A stretch of DNA of 64,000 nt from Budorcas taxicolor (lineage: Eukaryota; Chordata; Mammalia; Artiodactyla; Bovidae), in the NCBI RefSeq assembly GCF_023091745.1, contig NC_068913.1, positions 34,044,501-34,108,500 on the forward strand. The letters run 5' to 3'. This document shows, one piece after another, positions 61,338 through 64,000 of the stretch. The position numbers and the translations under genes were made by a program. The notes under the pieces are model-generated. The model was not told the DNA's origin. It ran no database searches and saw only the letters and a list, made by a program, of their open reading frames with translations. The stretch's first letter is position 1, and each line of letters starts with the position of its first letter.

Positions 61338-61543
61338 TGTGCTAAACTGCTTCAGTTGTGTCCATCTCTGTGTGACGCTATAGTCGGTAGCCTGCCAGAC
61401 TCCTCTGCCTATGGGATTCTCTAGGCAAGAATATTGGTGTCGGTTACCATGCCCTCCTCCAGGGTATCTTCCCAACTCAGGGACTGAACCTACGTCTCTT
61501 ACGTCTCCTGCATTGGCAGGAGGGTTCTTTACCACTGGCACCA
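61338..61543 (-). mobile_element. Bov-tA SINE in ERV
   Basis: Antisense, with possible target duplication TGACCCCA on both sides. Confidence 0.85.
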
Positions 61544-61679
61544 TGACCCCAGGGTCAAGCATATTTCTAATGATGAGCCAAAGGTCCTCTGCACCTTGCT
61601 TCAGCCTGTATTGTAGTGTATTAACAATTTTCACTGGTGGAGACAGCTAGATTAGTCCCCATTTGGCAGCTCCCATGAC

Positions 61680-61838
61680 AAGTCTTCCCTGGGTTTGGAA
61701 GATCCCCTGGAGAAGGAAATGGCAACCCACTCCAGTACACTTGCCTAGAAAATTCCATGGATGGAGGAGCCTGGTGGGCTACAGTCCAGGGGGTTGCAAA
61801 GAGTCGGACAAGACTGAGTGACTTCACTTCACTTTTGT
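61680..61838 (+). mobile_element. Bov-tA SINE, 5'-truncated, in ERV
   Basis: Sense; lacks the tRNA head and starts CTTCCCTGGGTTTGGAAGAT. Confidence 0.82.
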
Positions 61839-63034
61839 GACAAAGGCCAGCAATTTGGGTTTAACCCTCCAGGTGAATCCCTGAGTGAGGACATCCATAC
61901 CTATAATAGGAAAAGAGAGAGCCAGGGTGAGAACCACCTGCAGCTGTTTGAGAAATATGGTGCCAATAGACATATCTAGCTTAATTTGTACTCTTTATAG
62001 TTTTACCTGCTGTGCCTTGTAGACTGTATGAAGTTCACTTGGGAAATTTAGAAGGGTTACCCAGAGTTACTGTGGTTTAGACTCCTCTGTCTATTGGTCA
62101 GAAACATTTAGAGCAGACCATTAGATCCTGCACTACCATGCGCCGGAGGTGACCCCAGGATGTCCCAGAGGGGAAGAGGATGAAGTGTGAGAGCATCGAG
62201 GTGTGCAGAGACAGAGGGACTTGGCCCCAGCTGCACTTGCCTTTGCAAGGAGCCCTGACTTGTCCTGCAGTGATGCCCCTGTTGTACTGGTCAACACTCA
62301 GAGTCCTGGGGCCATCCACAAACATGGGGGTCTGTGAAGGTGAGTCTCCTCCTCTTCCTGCTAAGGTCACTGCCCCACACTTTGAGGAGCTCACACTTGA
62401 CCTGGAATCGCCATTAATACAATGCGACCTTGTGAAAATCGTAACCAGTTCTCCTGACAGCAGTTGTGTCTTGTGCGTACAGTCAGGAATTATATCCCCA
62501 ATCTAATACCCACTGGGGAAATTTACCCACTGTGGGGCATTAACAGGAGGAAAACATATCTGATGCACTTTAAAGCAGCTCCAGTGAGTAATGCTCTGAG
62601 GTTTGGGAAGACTCTAGCTGCTTCTTTTGGAGTTTACACCGGGATGGGAAGCAGCGGTACACTCCACCTAGGCAGTAGGCTGCAGCATGAAGGAGCAGAA
62701 GACATGTGGCCTCCCAAGGCCCTGTGAGTAGTAAATTTCTCTGCCTCAGTTTTTCTTTTGTTGAACCACAGCTCACAAGGGCTCTTCTTAACAAATGCTG
62801 ATTTAAGAAAACCATAACAATTGGCATCACGGACAGGATGGTAGAGCTGTGCTCACAAGTGACCGCAGAGAGTGTCTTTTGCTGCAGTCCAGACGACTGG
62901 CTCTCCCAGGTGGGACATTCTATCTGGGAAGGATCCACGTCTGCAGGTCTTTGTTTTCTGCTTCTTTGCTGAAACAGAGTTGTGGTTTAGGTCCAATGTT
63001 TCCTTTTTGGTTTTTTGGAAGGTGGAGTATTGAA

Positions 63035-63385
63035 GTGAAGTGAAATCAGTCGTGTCCAACTCTTGGCGATCCCATGGGCTGTAGCCCTCCAGGCTCCTCC
63101 ATCCATGGGATTTTCCAGGCAAGAATACTGAAGTGGGTTCCCATTTCCTTCTCCAGGGAGTATTGAAAGTGAAAAGTGAAAGTGAAGTCGCTCAGTCGTG
63201 TCCGACTCTTTGTGACACCATGGATGGTAACCTACCAGGCTCCGCGGTCCATGGGATTCTCCAGGCAAGAATACTGGAGTGGACTGCCATTTCCTTCTCC
63301 AGGGGATCTTCCCAACCCAGGGATCGAATCCGGGTCTCTTGCATTGCAGACAGATGCTTTACCGTCTGAGCCAGTAGGGAAGCCT
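63035..63385 (-). mobile_element. Two antisense Bov-tA SINEs, nested or tandem
   Basis: 63035-63160 is a 3' half, 63165-63385 a full copy. GGAGTATTGAA occurs before the first and between them, consistent with a target duplication. Confidence 0.82.
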
Positions 63386-63410
63386 CCTTCTATTATTGTG
63401 TTGTCTGTCT

Positions 63411-63640
63411 CATCCTTCAGGTCTGTTAATATTTGTTTTATATATTTAGGTGCTCTGATGTTGGATGCATAAATATTTTCAATTGTTTCTTTTTGAGGGA
63501 TCGACCCCTATTATTGTACAATGGTCTTATTCAGCTCTTCTTTTAGTTTTTGATTTAAAGTCTGTTTTAAATTTTGGCTACCCCTATTTGCTTTTGATTT
63601 CCATTTGCATGGAATAAATGCCTTTTCCCATCCCTTCGCT
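63411..63640 (-). mobile_element. L1 ORF2 fragment, antisense
   Basis: Complement of L1 ORF2 text (TTTCCATTTGCATGGAATAA). Confidence 0.7.
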
Positions 63641-64000
63641 CTCGTTCTATGTGTCCAATCAGCCTGTCCTGAGCTCCTGGTTGCTTCTCAAACCTTTGTG
63701 ATTGTCCAAGCTGCCATTTTTGTTCTTAGTGGTTACCAGTAGTTGAGGGTATGTCAAGATCTGACAGTGTCCCAAAGGGAAGGATCACAGTTAATTCCTG
63801 GATGCAGGCTAATTAGCAGCTGGACCCCCAGGCAGCAGCTGTGAAAGGACAGAGTTAAACCCCTTCCAAGAAGAAACTGGGAGGCAGGCACTTTTGCCTG
63901 TTCCCTCTGCGCTGAATCCAGCGGCAGGGGGGTGGTGACCGCAGGGAGGAGTCTCCTGCACCTGTTTAAAAACTGCTTCTATGTCTGCTGTAGTCTTGCG
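63641..64000. other. Unassigned window end
   Basis: GC-balanced, LTR-like in look but with no partner found; no gene seen. Confidence 0.35.

Larger units (their letters stand above)
57290..62900 (-). mobile_element. Decayed endogenous retrovirus, ERV-L-like pol
   Basis: Minus-strand pol in the order expected for a retrovirus. Protease end: PIIGMDVL near 61.9 kb. RT start: WPVLKLA and RLTIDYQNLN within 61030-61332. RNase H: FTDGSA at 59852-59869. Integrase: SDQG around 58.5 kb. Stops, frameshifts and at least five later insertions break every frame, so nothing here is functional. 62.0-62.9 kb may hold earlier protease or gag sequence. Assignment to ERV-L type rests on the spacing and wording of these motifs and on no evident env. 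No LTR pair was identified; both borders are approximate. Confidence 0.65.

Noticed and set aside
62822..62840. TTGGCATCACGGACAGGAT as a possible retroviral primer-binding site on the plus strand
   Set aside because: I could not match it to a tRNA 3' end with confidence, and the recognisable pol lies on the minus strand.

Overview
The window is mammalian nuclear DNA from a ruminant, most likely cattle or a close relative. This follows from dense Bov-tA/BOV-A2 SINEs, older tRNA-Glu-derived SINEs of CHR-2 type ("CHR" below), RTE-type BovB LINE copies with their GAACT-repeat tail, and ruminant L1 fragments. Repeat family names were assigned by eye, without a library search.

The only host protein-coding gene I can support is TRA2A (transformer-2 alpha, an SR-like splicing activator). 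It lies on the minus strand at about 17.2-36.1 kb. All eight coding exons were traced with canonical splice sites and consistent phases, giving an intact 281-residue protein: short N-terminus, RS1 domain, RRM, glycine run, RS2 domain. Exon 1 sits in a CpG island (35.2-36.2 kb) with a perfect CRE, GC boxes and a YY1-type site. The 3'UTR runs to a poly(A) signal near 17.2 kb. Intron 1 holds a GAA-rich candidate poison exon (26049-26344) with a good branch point, an acceptor, a donor and an in-frame stop. That is the expected arrangement for TRA2 autoregulation. Two further splice-choice signals are visible: an in-frame alternative acceptor before exon 4 and a NAGNAG acceptor before exon 6.

0-17 kb, downstream of TRA2A, is AT-rich intergenic DNA with many SINEs, two BovB 3' fragments, a young 5'-truncated L1 and old L1 and DNA-transposon remnants. 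It also holds a 176-bp local direct duplication (5761 and 6519) whose second copy ends in a 24-bp palindrome, and a perfect 15-bp hairpin at 1332.

36-54 kb, upstream of TRA2A, is a repeat mosaic: nested SINE-in-BovB and SINE-in-L1 insertions, antisense and sense L1 fragments, a MIR, and a BovB copy at 50-52 kb that carries a younger antisense BovB and an inverted filler segment copied from about 1.7 kb away.

54-64 kb holds a decayed endogenous retrovirus on the minus strand, best matching an ERV-L-type pol order (protease end, RT, RNase H, integrase). It is broken by stops, frameshifts and later SINE, BovB and DNA-transposon insertions. No LTR pair could be fixed by eye.

I found no tRNA or rRNA gene, no CRISPR array and no second host gene. 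Most short open frames are repeat-derived or chance frames.
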